The notes below the pieces were generated by a model that worked only from the letters and a program-made list of their open reading frames with translations, was not told the DNA's origin and ran no database searches. The position numbers were made by a program, and so were the translations under genes. From Nitrospiraceae bacterium (GTDB lineage: Bacteria; Nitrospirota; Thermodesulfovibrionia; Thermodesulfovibrionales; UBA9159), in assembly GCA_003453735.1 (NCBI GenBank), contig DMNE01000369.1:11177-28827 (forward strand): 17,651 bases of DNA, read 5' to 3'. Of this stretch, positions 8,136 through 15,222 are shown piece by piece (the first letter of the stretch is position 1; each line of letters opens with the position of its first letter).

Positions 8136-9629
8136 TCAGGGGAAGAGTTTTCCCTGGTCCTTTCTCAGCTGGGCAACCTTCTCTCTCGGAAAATAGAAAA
8201 AGGTTTTAAAAATCCTATTCATCAGGGACACTAACTGGCGGAACTTATAAGCATCATGGTGGGAGTCTCCCTTTCGTTCGGCTGTATGCCAGCTGGGCTC
8301 GTCGGATATGCGCAACTCTATCCCCAGAGTGTGCTGTTGGGTCTTTTTACTAAACAGATCTCTTTTGGCGTAGAGGGGGGTCCCCGGAATTATGATTTTA
8401 TTCGTTTCAGCAGAACGGTGAATCGGCAGCGAAAAACTGATCTTGCACTGGAACTTCTTATGGCCGAAAGAAGAATAGGGGTTATTCTCCGCATTCACAC
8501 TCAGAGCTTCAAAAAATTCTTTCGCATTGGCAGGCAACTCTTTTTCCCCGGGCATTTCACTTTTGCCCTCGCTTTGAGAAAGGCTGACCATTAGTCGTCG
8601 CACCGCTTCAATCATGCTTTCCGGACTATCGAACAGAGTCTGGGTTAAGGAACTGGAGAGAGTGTTTTCCTGTAGTATGACTCCTCTTTTCTGTAATGCA
8701 TGAAAGAGCGTGAGCGTGTCATCCCTGCTTTTCAACATAAACGTGATTGCGAGGATGTCTCGTATGTCATAAGCTTCCCCTTCCAGATCCTTGCCCAACT
8801 TGGTAAACATACTTTCCGGGCTCTTTAACCGAGCTCTAACGTCAACAATATCAACCTCAACGCCGTCGCCGCTATTGAAGACCAGGCATCCCTTTTCACT
8901 ATCAAACGTGATTGACTCCTTCAGCTTGTGAAAAAAAGTGGAAATCTTGACAAATGCCCTTTGTGCGGGCTCGTCTTCCGGAAGGCGACCCGGATGCTCC
9001 CAGTTATAATTGTACAAGTCATCGAGACTTTGCCCTTCCATCTCCAGAAACAGCCCCAGCTGCGCATAATCATTGATATCCTGGCTGTCCTCTTCAATTG
9101 ACTTGATCAAATGACCCATTTTGAGAATGGAACAGGCAATCTGCTGCCACTCCACAGGAACCTTCATGTTTCTCCCTTTATAGCCATGGAAGACATTCGG
9201 ATACTTTTTTGAGGAGGCGAGAAGGAAAAGATGGCGCGGATCATCATTGATGATATTTCGAAACTTCGTGCTCTTCAAAATCGACACTATTTCTTCGATA
9301 GTCCGCAGGCAACGGTCGTAAAGAGCACCATTCCGTGACGTTACCGTAACAAGTCCTTCCAGTTGATTCTTCACGAAGGGGAACAGCCAGTCAAGAAAGT
9401 ACTTATAGACTCGTTTAACATACTCCTGCGCCCTTTCTTTCTCACTCTTTCGTAATTCATCACTGCCCAAAGTATCAAACCCTCGGTTGCCCAACATTTT
9501 GGTGACCTGGTTGAGGGCCGCGACGTAATTTCTCGCGCGTAATAATAAATAGGGGGCCATCTCGGTTCTATCCAGGATGGAGCCGAAAATTTCGTGATGG
9601 AGTTCCTGCCGTGCCGCTTCACCCTTCAA
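8136..9629 (-). CDS. Diverged RelA/SpoT-synthetase-like protein of unknown function
   Basis: The 497-residue protein has no recognised N-terminal domain. Its C-terminal half carries a chain of motifs in the order of the RelA/SpoT (p)ppGpp synthetase fold: RLKSPESMFTKLGKD at 267-281 (compare R.K...S...K in Rel), DIRDILAITF at 288-297 (compare D..DL.g.R), NPYSSFGHKKFQCKISF at 383-399 (compare NgYrSlH), GIELRI at 436-441 (compare E.Q.R) and WHTAERKGDSHHDAYK at 447-462 (compare MH..AE.G.A.H..YK). The Arg of the DI.giR motif is Thr here, and the Tyr-Ser-His motif is altered, so activity is uncertain. It may belong to a conserved hypothetical family known from myxobacteria and relatives; I recall such TIGRFAM families but cannot verify this. 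The start is TTG, supported by GGAG at 9637-9640 with a 7-base spacer. There is no signal peptide, so it is probably cytosolic. An HD hydrolase domain like that of SpoT is not evident. Neighbours: glgP upstream and glnD downstream, same strand. Confidence 0.72.
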   Translation of the reverse strand: MKGEAARQELHHEIFGSILDRTEMAPYLLLRARNYVAALNQVTKMLGNRGFDTLGSDELRKSEKERAQEYVKRVYKYFLDWLFPFVKNQLEGLVTVTSRNGALYDRCLRTIEEIVSILKSTKFRNIINDDPRHLFLLASSKKYPNVFHGYKGRNMKVPVEWQQIACSILKMGHLIKSIEEDSQDINDYAQLGLFLEMEGQSLDDLYNYNWEHPGRLPEDEPAQRAFVKISTFFHKLKESITFDSEKGCLVFNSGDGVEVDIVDVRARLKSPESMFTKLGKDLEGEAYDIRDILAITFMLKSRDDTLTLFHALQKRGVILQENTLSSSLTQTLFDSPESMIEAVRRLMVSLSQSEGKSEMPGEKELPANAKEFFEALSVNAENNPYSSFGHKKFQCKISFSLPIHRSAETNKIIIPGTPLYAKRDLFSKKTQQHTLGIELRISDEPSWHTAERKGDSHHDAYKFRQLVSLMNRIFKTFFYFPREKVAQLRKDQGKLFP

Positions 9630-9944
9630 GGAAATTCTCCAGACTAATGCCCGAGCGGGCGGTCATAATGTGTGGCGCGCATATGTCTTTAATTATATCC
9701 TATATCTTATTGCCGCTGCATTAAAAATGGGGGAGGGGAGGGGACAATCGATAGTCGGTTCATCGAAAGGGCGCGTGATACCGTCGCAATGGTATGGCCA
9801 AGGATTAAGCGCGAATCTGATGCTTTTCCGTTGTCAGTGCACCGTCGCTTCAATATCGACATTGTCAGTTTATTGCACTTCACACTAACATGTCATTTTG
9901 CGCGCATCTCCTCTTCATAGCAAGGCATACTCCACAATTAATAA
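9630..9944. other. Intergenic region between glgP and the RelA/SpoT-like gene
   Basis: These 315 bases hold no convincing gene. Visible elements: GCCCGAGCGGGC, a short hairpin-forming palindrome (9649-9660) just upstream of the Shine-Dalgarno of the minus-strand gene; a consensus TATAAT on the minus strand at 9692-9697 with no good -35; three G-runs of 5, 4 and 4 separated by single A's on the plus strand (9729-9743); and two direct copies of TTGTCAGT at 9831-9838 and 9862-9869, 31 bases apart. I see no clear terminator after glgP. Confidence 0.6.
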
Positions 9945-12416
9945 TTACGGCTGCGGATGAGTAACGGGCTTAACATTCCATATCCGGTCGGCGTATTCGC
10001 GAATGGTCCTGTCACTGGAGAATTTTCCCATTGAGGCGACATTCAAGATAGCACGCCTGGCCCACTGCTCGGGATCCCTGTAAAGGGCATCTGCCCTTTG
10101 TTGGCAGGCAATATATGATTCATAATCGTTAAGCAGCAAGAAGCTGTCATGCTGGGTAAGCGATTCAAAAATCGGTCTGAAGTATGTCGGAGCGTCCGGA
10201 GAAAAGTATCCACCTGCCATCATGTCCAGTGCCTTTTTCAGCTCGCCATTTGATTGATAAATATCCCACGGGGCAGGCCCTTTTGCGTTAACTGAGAATA
10301 CCTCATTCGCTGTCAGACCGAATATGAATATATTGTCCTCACCAACCTCGTCTCTGATCTCAATGTTTGCGCCATCCAGTGTGCCGATAGTTATGGCTCC
10401 GTTCAGCCCGAACTTCATGTTGCCCGTTCCCGAAGCCTCCGTGCCTGCCATAGATATCTGCTCTGACAAATCGCAGGCAGGCATGATTTTCTCGGCATTG
10501 GAAACGTTATAATCAGGCACGAACACAACTTTGAGCAGCTTGCCAACTACCGGATCGTTGTTAACTATGTCGCCGACGCAGTGAATGAGCTTTATAATCA
10601 ATTTTGCCATCGCATAGCCTGGCGCAGCCTTGCCGCCAAAGATCACTGTCCGCGGCACCTCGGCCCCTGCACGCCCTTCGCGAATACGATTATATCTGGT
10701 CACCACATGCAGCACATTGAGCAGTTGCCTCTTGTACTCGTGGATGCGTTTGATCTGGACATCGAACATTGACGAAGGATCTACCACTAATCCGAGTCTC
10801 ATTCTAATGATTTCGGCTAGCTTTTCTTTGTTGGCTCTTTTCACCTGCTGAAACTGCTCTCTAAATCCGGCGTCCTCGGCAAAAGGGACAAGCTTCTTAA
10901 GTTCCGAAAGATCGCCGATCCACCCCTCGCCAATACGTGACGAAATAAGTTCTGCCAGCCCCGGATTGGCCTGGCACACCCAGCGGCGCTGAGTGATGCC
11001 GTTCGTTATGTTGATGATCTTGCTGGGATATAGTCTGTCGAAGTCCGAAAAGATGGTATCTTTCATGAGACTGGTGTGGATTTTTGAGACGCCGTTGACC
11101 GTGTGGCTTCCAACAATAGCCAGATGCGCCATGCGCAATCTGCGTCCTCCATCCTCATCGACTATTGAGATGCGTCTCAGTCTGTCCAGGTCGCCCGGAA
11201 AATTATGGCGCACGTCTTCAAGGAAACGGAAGTTGATCTCGTAGATTATCTGAAGATGCCTGGGAAGTATTGTCTCGAGGAGACTTATCGGCCATGTCTC
11301 CAGCGCTTCCGGCATAAGAGTGTGGTTTGTGTACGAGAAGGTACGCTGCGTTATGTCCCAAGCCCTGTCCCATTCTAGGTTATGAATGTCAATCAGCACA
11401 CGCATGAGTTCAGGGATTGCGATCGATGGGTGAGTGTCATTGAGATGTATGGCGACTTTATCCGGAAGTTCATCCAGATTCGTATGATATTTTGTAAAGC
11501 GGCGCAGGATGTCCTGCAGTGATGCTGATACGAAGAAATACTGTTGCTTCAAACGCAGCTCACGGCCCATCTGGGTAGTATCATCTGGGTATAATACTTT
11601 GGAAAGGTTTTCGGATTCGTTTTTTTCTTCTACCGCTTTGATGTAATTACCTTCATTAAAGTACTTTAGATTAAAGTCACGGGATGCTTTAGCAGCCCAA
11701 AGCCGCATATTATTCACCGTGGTCGTGCCATATCCCGGTATCGGAGTGTCATACGCCATGGCCATGACTTCTTCGGTGTCAATCCAGTGAAACCGCGAAT
11801 TGCCCGCCTCGTCTTTGAAATACACTACACGACCTCCAAACTTGACGGGAAAGAGATCCTCGGGACGGGGAAACTCCCAGGGGTTGCCGTAACGCAGCCA
11901 GTTGTCAGGGCGTTCTACCTGAAAACCGTTTTCGATGCGTTGGTTGAACATCCCATATTCATATCGGATACCATATCCGTAAACAGGAAGACTCATGGTT
12001 GCCATTGAGTCCAAAAAACAGGCGGCAAGCCTCCCAAGACCGCCATTGCCCAAGGCCGCATCAGGTTCGTGCTCGCGAATATGCTCAAAATCCAGATCGA
12101 GATCATGGAGAGCCTCGTAGCACTCTCTGTTAAATCCCATATTTATTAAGCTGTTCAAAAGCAGTCGGCCTGTCAGAAACTCCAAGGAGAGATAGTACAC
12201 GCGTTTTGCATCTGATCGGTAATAGCTGCGCATGGTCTCCATCCATCCCTCCATAAGTCGCTCGCGCACTACATAGGCTGCGGTATGGAACCAATCCCTG
12301 TGCGTAGCTGTGATAGGATCCTTCCCCAAAGAGTAAATCAGACGGTTGGACAGAGATCTCCTGAGCGATTCCCGGTCATGGCCCAGTCTGTCGTATTGGA
12401 ATGCATCTATTGTCAT
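9945..12416 (-). CDS. glgP: Glycogen/alpha-glucan phosphorylase
   Basis: This PLP enzyme (GT35) releases glucose-1-phosphate from glycogen or maltodextrin in the cytosol. At 823 residues it has the full length of the bacterial family. Signatures: N-terminal YYLSLEFLTGRLL at about 75-87, the ALGNGGLGRLAACFLDSMAT substrate/phosphate region at 121-140, HLNDTHPSIAIPELMR at 324-339, FDVQIKRIHEYKRQLLN at 551-567, and the cofactor motif EASGTGNMKFGLNGA at 660-674 with the PLP lysine at 668. Nothing is missing. The start ATG is preceded by a perfect AAGGAGGT at 12426-12433 with a 9-base spacer, so translation should be strong. No other glycogen gene (glgA, glgB, glgC) is in the window; it appears as a single gene with its own upstream region. 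Confidence 0.97.
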   Translation of the reverse strand: MTIDAFQYDRLGHDRESLRRSLSNRLIYSLGKDPITATHRDWFHTAAYVVRERLMEGWMETMRSYYRSDAKRVYYLSLEFLTGRLLLNSLINMGFNRECYEALHDLDLDFEHIREHEPDAALGNGGLGRLAACFLDSMATMSLPVYGYGIRYEYGMFNQRIENGFQVERPDNWLRYGNPWEFPRPEDLFPVKFGGRVVYFKDEAGNSRFHWIDTEEVMAMAYDTPIPGYGTTTVNNMRLWAAKASRDFNLKYFNEGNYIKAVEEKNESENLSKVLYPDDTTQMGRELRLKQQYFFVSASLQDILRRFTKYHTNLDELPDKVAIHLNDTHPSIAIPELMRVLIDIHNLEWDRAWDITQRTFSYTNHTLMPEALETWPISLLETILPRHLQIIYEINFRFLEDVRHNFPGDLDRLRRISIVDEDGGRRLRMAHLAIVGSHTVNGVSKIHTSLMKDTIFSDFDRLYPSKIINITNGITQRRWVCQANPGLAELISSRIGEGWIGDLSELKKLVPFAEDAGFREQFQQVKRANKEKLAEIIRMRLGLVVDPSSMFDVQIKRIHEYKRQLLNVLHVVTRYNRIREGRAGAEVPRTVIFGGKAAPGYAMAKLIIKLIHCVGDIVNNDPVVGKLLKVVFVPDYNVSNAEKIMPACDLSEQISMAGTEASGTGNMKFGLNGAITIGTLDGANIEIRDEVGEDNIFIFGLTANEVFSVNAKGPAPWDIYQSNGELKKALDMMAGGYFSPDAPTYFRPIFESLTQHDSFLLLNDYESYIACQQRADALYRDPEQWARRAILNVASMGKFSSDRTIREYADRIWNVKPVTHPQP

Positions 12417-12468
12417 GATCGCCGAACCTCCTTCTGACGAAATGGGAAATTGTATAGAATCTTACCAT

Positions 12469-12497
12469 ATTATTCCCATTGTTATTTCCATTGTCAT
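12469..12497 (-). promoter_or_regulatory. Candidate sigma-70 type promoter of glgP
   Basis: On the minus strand, ATGACA (12492-12497) and AATAAT (12469-12474) are separated by 17 bases. Each differs at one position from the -35 and -10 consensus. The -10 lies about 53 bases upstream of the glgP ATG, leaving a plausible leader that contains the AAGGAGGT. Imperfect repeats of the type TTCCCATTGTTA / TTTCCATTGTCA overlap this promoter and could be a protein-binding site. This was found by eye only. Confidence 0.4.
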
Positions 12498-12570
12498 GAA
12501 CTTACTCCTTTTGTTCGTTGGCGTTAGTTTGCTGTTTTTTACACTCTCAAAGGTCAGCGCCACTTTTTTT

Positions 12571-12596
12571 ATTATTTATTATTTATTATTTATTAT
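12571..12596 (+). repeat. 7-bp tandem repeat (ATTATTT)
   Basis: Three full copies of ATTATTT (12571-12577, 12578-12584, 12585-12591) are followed by a partial ATTAT, just after a run of seven T's. It lies in an AT-rich gap between glgP and the IS607 remnant. It is probably a slippage-prone simple repeat; no function is evident. Confidence 0.85.
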
Positions 12597-12631
12597 GGAA
12601 AGAGGGGTTAACAGTTGTTGATATTTTTTCT

Positions 12632-13008
12632 TTTTTATAACTAAATATGCTACTATTGGGATATGAAGCTCAGCGTTTGGGCTGAGGAGCAAGGGATATC
12701 ATACAAGTCGGCGTGGCGCATGTGGAAGCTGGGGCTGTTGCCCATTCCTGTGGAGCAACTGCCGACAGGGACCGTGATAGTTCATCCGCCTGTCTCCTCT
12801 GTAGAAGGAGGAGCGGCATTGTATGCAAGAGTATCAAGCGCTGATCATGAAGGCTGATCTTGACCGGCAGATAGCCCGTCTGAGCGAGTTTGCAGCGTCC
12901 CGCCGCCTGGCAGTAATAGAGGTAGTAAAGGAAATCGGTTCCGGGTTAAACGGGCATCGTCGAGCCGTGCTTAAGATACTGCGTAATCCCAAAGTCCATA
13001 CCGTAGTC
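12632..13008 (+). mobile_element. Truncated IS607-family insertion sequence (left end and tnpA 5' part)
   Basis: This covers the left-end segment shared with 8003-8090 and the broken serine-recombinase gene tnpA. Recognisable homology ends at about 13008, where the conserved continuation of the family (a V-E-H-R-D-R-L type motif) is replaced by unrelated sequence. No tnpB and no recognisable right end follow, so the element should not move by itself. The true left boundary may lie a little upstream, since IS607-type elements have no inverted repeats to mark it. Confidence 0.8.
12663..13008 (+). pseudogene. tnpA: IS607-type serine recombinase TnpA, frameshifted and truncated
   Basis: The first segment (12663-12857) encodes 64 residues: a MerR-like helix-turn-helix head (MKLSVWAEEQGISYKSAWRM) followed by the catalytic stretch ALYARVSSAD, which contains the nucleophilic serine of the serine-recombinase family. 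Directly after ..SADH one base too many (the G at about 12849) breaks the frame and leads to TGA at 12855-12857. In the next frame the protein continues cleanly from 12850: KADLDRQIARL..., KEIGSGLNGHRRAVLK..., LRNPKVHTVV, 53 residues to 13008. The family is about 200 residues long, so roughly the last 80 or more are missing. It is therefore a pseudogene by both frameshift and truncation; a sequencing error could explain the first but not the second. Confidence 0.85.
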
Positions 13009-13183
13009 CTCTATCCGTCTCTCCGGAGGAAAACGTGGTTTTTGCAGAGACGCAGGAACCGCATGAATTATAAATGCATAATGCGAATGGAAGCAGTCTC
13101 GGATCCTGGTGCGAAGGCTCCTGCTGGACACACAGCGCTTGGACTCACAATACTATGAAAAACCAACTAACCATTTGCCATCT
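13009..13183 (+). other. Unassigned stretch between the IS607 remnant and the deacetylase start
   Basis: The second tnpA frame stays open to TGA at 13156-13158, but the encoded residues after 13008 do not resemble TnpA. They could be a leftover of a tnpB or right-end segment, or simply the upstream region of the deacetylase; I recognise neither. No clear promoter or Shine-Dalgarno sequence is visible. Confidence 0.35.
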
Positions 13184-15055
13184 ATGCGCCGGATTTCCTT
13201 AGTCGTAGTCGTACTGCTGTTAATCATCGTCGGCGTTGTTGCGACAATCGTGCACTGGGGAGGCCACAAAAACGTCGTCTACATATTCCCGGGCGTTACC
13301 GGCCCGTCTCAGCCGACCACGCCGCCAGTGCGTGCTCTCCCGACCTCTTGGGAAAACTACGCCAAGGGGAGCTCAAGTCGGCTCGCGGTACTCCTCACTG
13401 ATGTCGATTCAGACTGGCTCGGCATCGCTCATGGGTTAAAAGCGATTGGCATTCCCTTCGTCATCACCCGTGCTGTCAGCAGCGCCCTCAAGCATCGGGT
13501 AGTTCTCGTCTACCCACTGATCTCGGGGAAGGTCCTCGACCCCGATGCGCTCAGGGCTCTTGCGAACCATCCGCAGCAGGGCGGCACTCTGATCGGCGTA
13601 AACGTCCTCGGCGGATTAAACAAGGTCTTCGGCTTCGACGAGGCAGTGGCGGCGCACAACCACTATGAAATCCGGTTTGACGGCAGCCAGCGGATAACGG
13701 CAGAGTTCTCTGATCCGCGAGAGTCGACGATTCGAATTGCGAGCCCGACCAACGCTGCAGCAGGCGGGGGAGCCTATAGCTACTCCAATCCGCGCACCTC
13801 GCCAATAGCCCATTTCGAGGACGGTACAGCCGCGATAACAATGCAATCCTATGTCAGTGGGCGGGCTTACGCCATCGGCGTGGACATCGGCCACCTGCTG
13901 CTTAAAGGGTACAACAACCGCGAAGAAAATATCGCTCGCTCCTACGTCGATGAATTCGAGCCGTCTCTGGATGTACTCCTTCGTCTGATCCGGAATATAT
14001 ACCTCGAAGGAGAGAATTCCGCGGTCACGCTTGGCACTGTTCCCTTCGGGAGGTCGCTCGCTGTGGCGCTCACCCATGACATCGACTATACAAGATCGAT
14101 AGAAAACGCGCTGGTGTACGGGAAATTAGAGAAAAGCCAAGGCGTGCCCGCCACGTACTTCGTCCAGACAAAGTACGTGCGCGACTGGAACGATGACGTG
14201 TTCTTTAACGCTCACGGCGTGGAATGTATGAAGGCACTGGACGCATCGGGATTTGAGATTGCAAGCCACTCGGTGTCCCACTCCCGCGTATTCAGTAAAT
14301 TTCCCCTTGGCAAGGGTGACGAGACTTACCCCCAGTACGTGCCTTTCGTCAAAGACGCAAAAATAACTAAAGACGGAACGGTGCTGGGCGAGCTGCGGGT
14401 AAGTAAGTTCCTCATTGAGCATTTCCTGCCAGGCCGCATCGTCGACTCCTTTCGCCCTGGGCACCTACAGAATCCCTATTCGCTTCCGGGCTCGCTTGTG
14501 GCCACCGGCTATCGTTACAGTTCATCGGTGACGGCAAACAATTCGCTGACCCATCTGCCTTTTCAGCTGAATGACAACCGCGAGACCCGCGCCGAAGCAA
14601 AGATGTATGAGTTCCCTCTCACCGTTGAGGACGAAAAACCGCCGAAAATGATTCAGAGGCTGCCGGAGGCTATTGATCTCGCGCGGAAGATCAGCCGCTA
14701 CGGCGGAGCCTTTATTATCCTGATCCATCCCGACGTTCTGGCGGAAAAATTCGAGTTTGAGCGGGAGTTCATTCCTGCGGTCAAAGACTTCGCATGGTTC
14801 GGTTCCATCCGGGATTTCGGCAACTGGTGGAGCGCCAGGGATCAGATCGGCGTCGACGTAACTGCATCCGGTAATGACCGGCTGGTTCTGCTTACCGTGC
14901 CGAAGGGAATAAGCGGTCTTGCGGTTCAGGTTCCCCCCTCGTTTCGGTTTGTTTCGGCTGACCCGGCCAGCGTACGCGTTTCGGTGAAGGAAGGGATGGT
15001 GGTCATCAAGGATGCGCCCGGCGATCTTGCGCTGAGATTCAGAGCGAAAGACTGA
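13184..15055 (+). CDS. Membrane-anchored polysaccharide deacetylase (CE4/NodB-like) with extra N-terminal domain
   Basis: The protein is 623 residues from the ATG at 13184; a GTG at 13109 would add 25 residues without hydrophobic character. Residues 4-23 (ISLVVVVLLLIIVGVVATIV) form a signal anchor or uncleaved signal peptide. A Pro/Thr linker follows, then an alpha/beta domain at about 65-275 (LAVLLTDVDSDWLGIAHGL, TLIGVNVLGGLNKVFGF) that looks like a glutamine-amidotransferase-type fold. The CE4 domain has THDID at 297-301 (catalytic base and metal Asp), SHSVSH at 361-366 (metal-binding H362 and H366), SFRPGHL at 422-428 and IILIHPD at 511-517, so all key residues are present. The last about 70 residues look like a beta-sandwich. 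It likely removes N-acetyl groups from an exopolysaccharide or peptidoglycan on the periplasmic side; the substrate is unknown. GC content is clearly higher than in recD2 or glgP (one 60-base line counted by hand gave 62%), and it abuts an IS remnant, which suggests transfer. No Shine-Dalgarno sequence is visible. Confidence 0.83.
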   Translation: MRRISLVVVVLLLIIVGVVATIVHWGGHKNVVYIFPGVTGPSQPTTPPVRALPTSWENYAKGSSSRLAVLLTDVDSDWLGIAHGLKAIGIPFVITRAVSSALKHRVVLVYPLISGKVLDPDALRALANHPQQGGTLIGVNVLGGLNKVFGFDEAVAAHNHYEIRFDGSQRITAEFSDPRESTIRIASPTNAAAGGGAYSYSNPRTSPIAHFEDGTAAITMQSYVSGRAYAIGVDIGHLLLKGYNNREENIARSYVDEFEPSLDVLLRLIRNIYLEGENSAVTLGTVPFGRSLAVALTHDIDYTRSIENALVYGKLEKSQGVPATYFVQTKYVRDWNDDVFFNAHGVECMKALDASGFEIASHSVSHSRVFSKFPLGKGDETYPQYVPFVKDAKITKDGTVLGELRVSKFLIEHFLPGRIVDSFRPGHLQNPYSLPGSLVATGYRYSSSVTANNSLTHLPFQLNDNRETRAEAKMYEFPLTVEDEKPPKMIQRLPEAIDLARKISRYGGAFIILIHPDVLAEKFEFEREFIPAVKDFAWFGSIRDFGNWWSARDQIGVDVTASGNDRLVLLTVPKGISGLAVQVPPSFRFVSADPASVRVSVKEGMVVIKDAPGDLALRFRAKD

Positions 15056-15196
15056 TTTGCTCCGTAATCTGCAGCCCCTTGCGTCTATGAATGCTGTTAC
15101 CGTGTGATCCTTATAGAATCTTCTAGAAGCTATTCGAGACAATTACAGAGTTGAACGTGCAAGGACTTCCGCTGTTCCCTATACATTACAGTTCAT

Positions 15197-15222
15197 CGCG
15201 AAAGTTTTCCGCGTGATTTTTT
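15197..15222 (+). terminator. Probable rho-independent terminator after the deacetylase gene
   Basis: CGCG (15197-15200) pairs with CGCG (15210-15213), with one internal mismatch and two more A-T pairs around a small loop, followed by TGA and six T's (15217-15222) on the plus strand. The stem is short, so strength is doubtful. It lies 140 bases past the stop and ends at the recD2 stop codon, where the two genes converge. Confidence 0.45.

Noticed and set aside
8115..8136. CTTCGGCGAAG hairpin after the RelA/SpoT-like gene as a terminator
   Set aside because: Only a four-base stem with a three-base loop and no following T-run on the minus strand.
9670..9888. Plus-strand 72-codon frame in the gap after glgP
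   Set aside because: No Shine-Dalgarno, low-complexity G-run in the middle, no similarity to anything I recognise.
13009..13158. Open frame after the tnpA break as a tnpB remnant
   Set aside because: No zinc-ribbon cysteines or RuvC-type motif can be seen; it remains unassigned.
13155..13202. Short ATG frame (15 codons) just before the deacetylase
   Set aside because: No ribosome-binding site and no family; it overlaps the more plausible signal-anchor start.
13551..15142. Long minus-strand open frames across the deacetylase (for example 14522-15142)
   Set aside because: They result from high GC and lack of stops opposite a real CE4 gene; the Arg- and Pro-rich translations have no recognisable motif.
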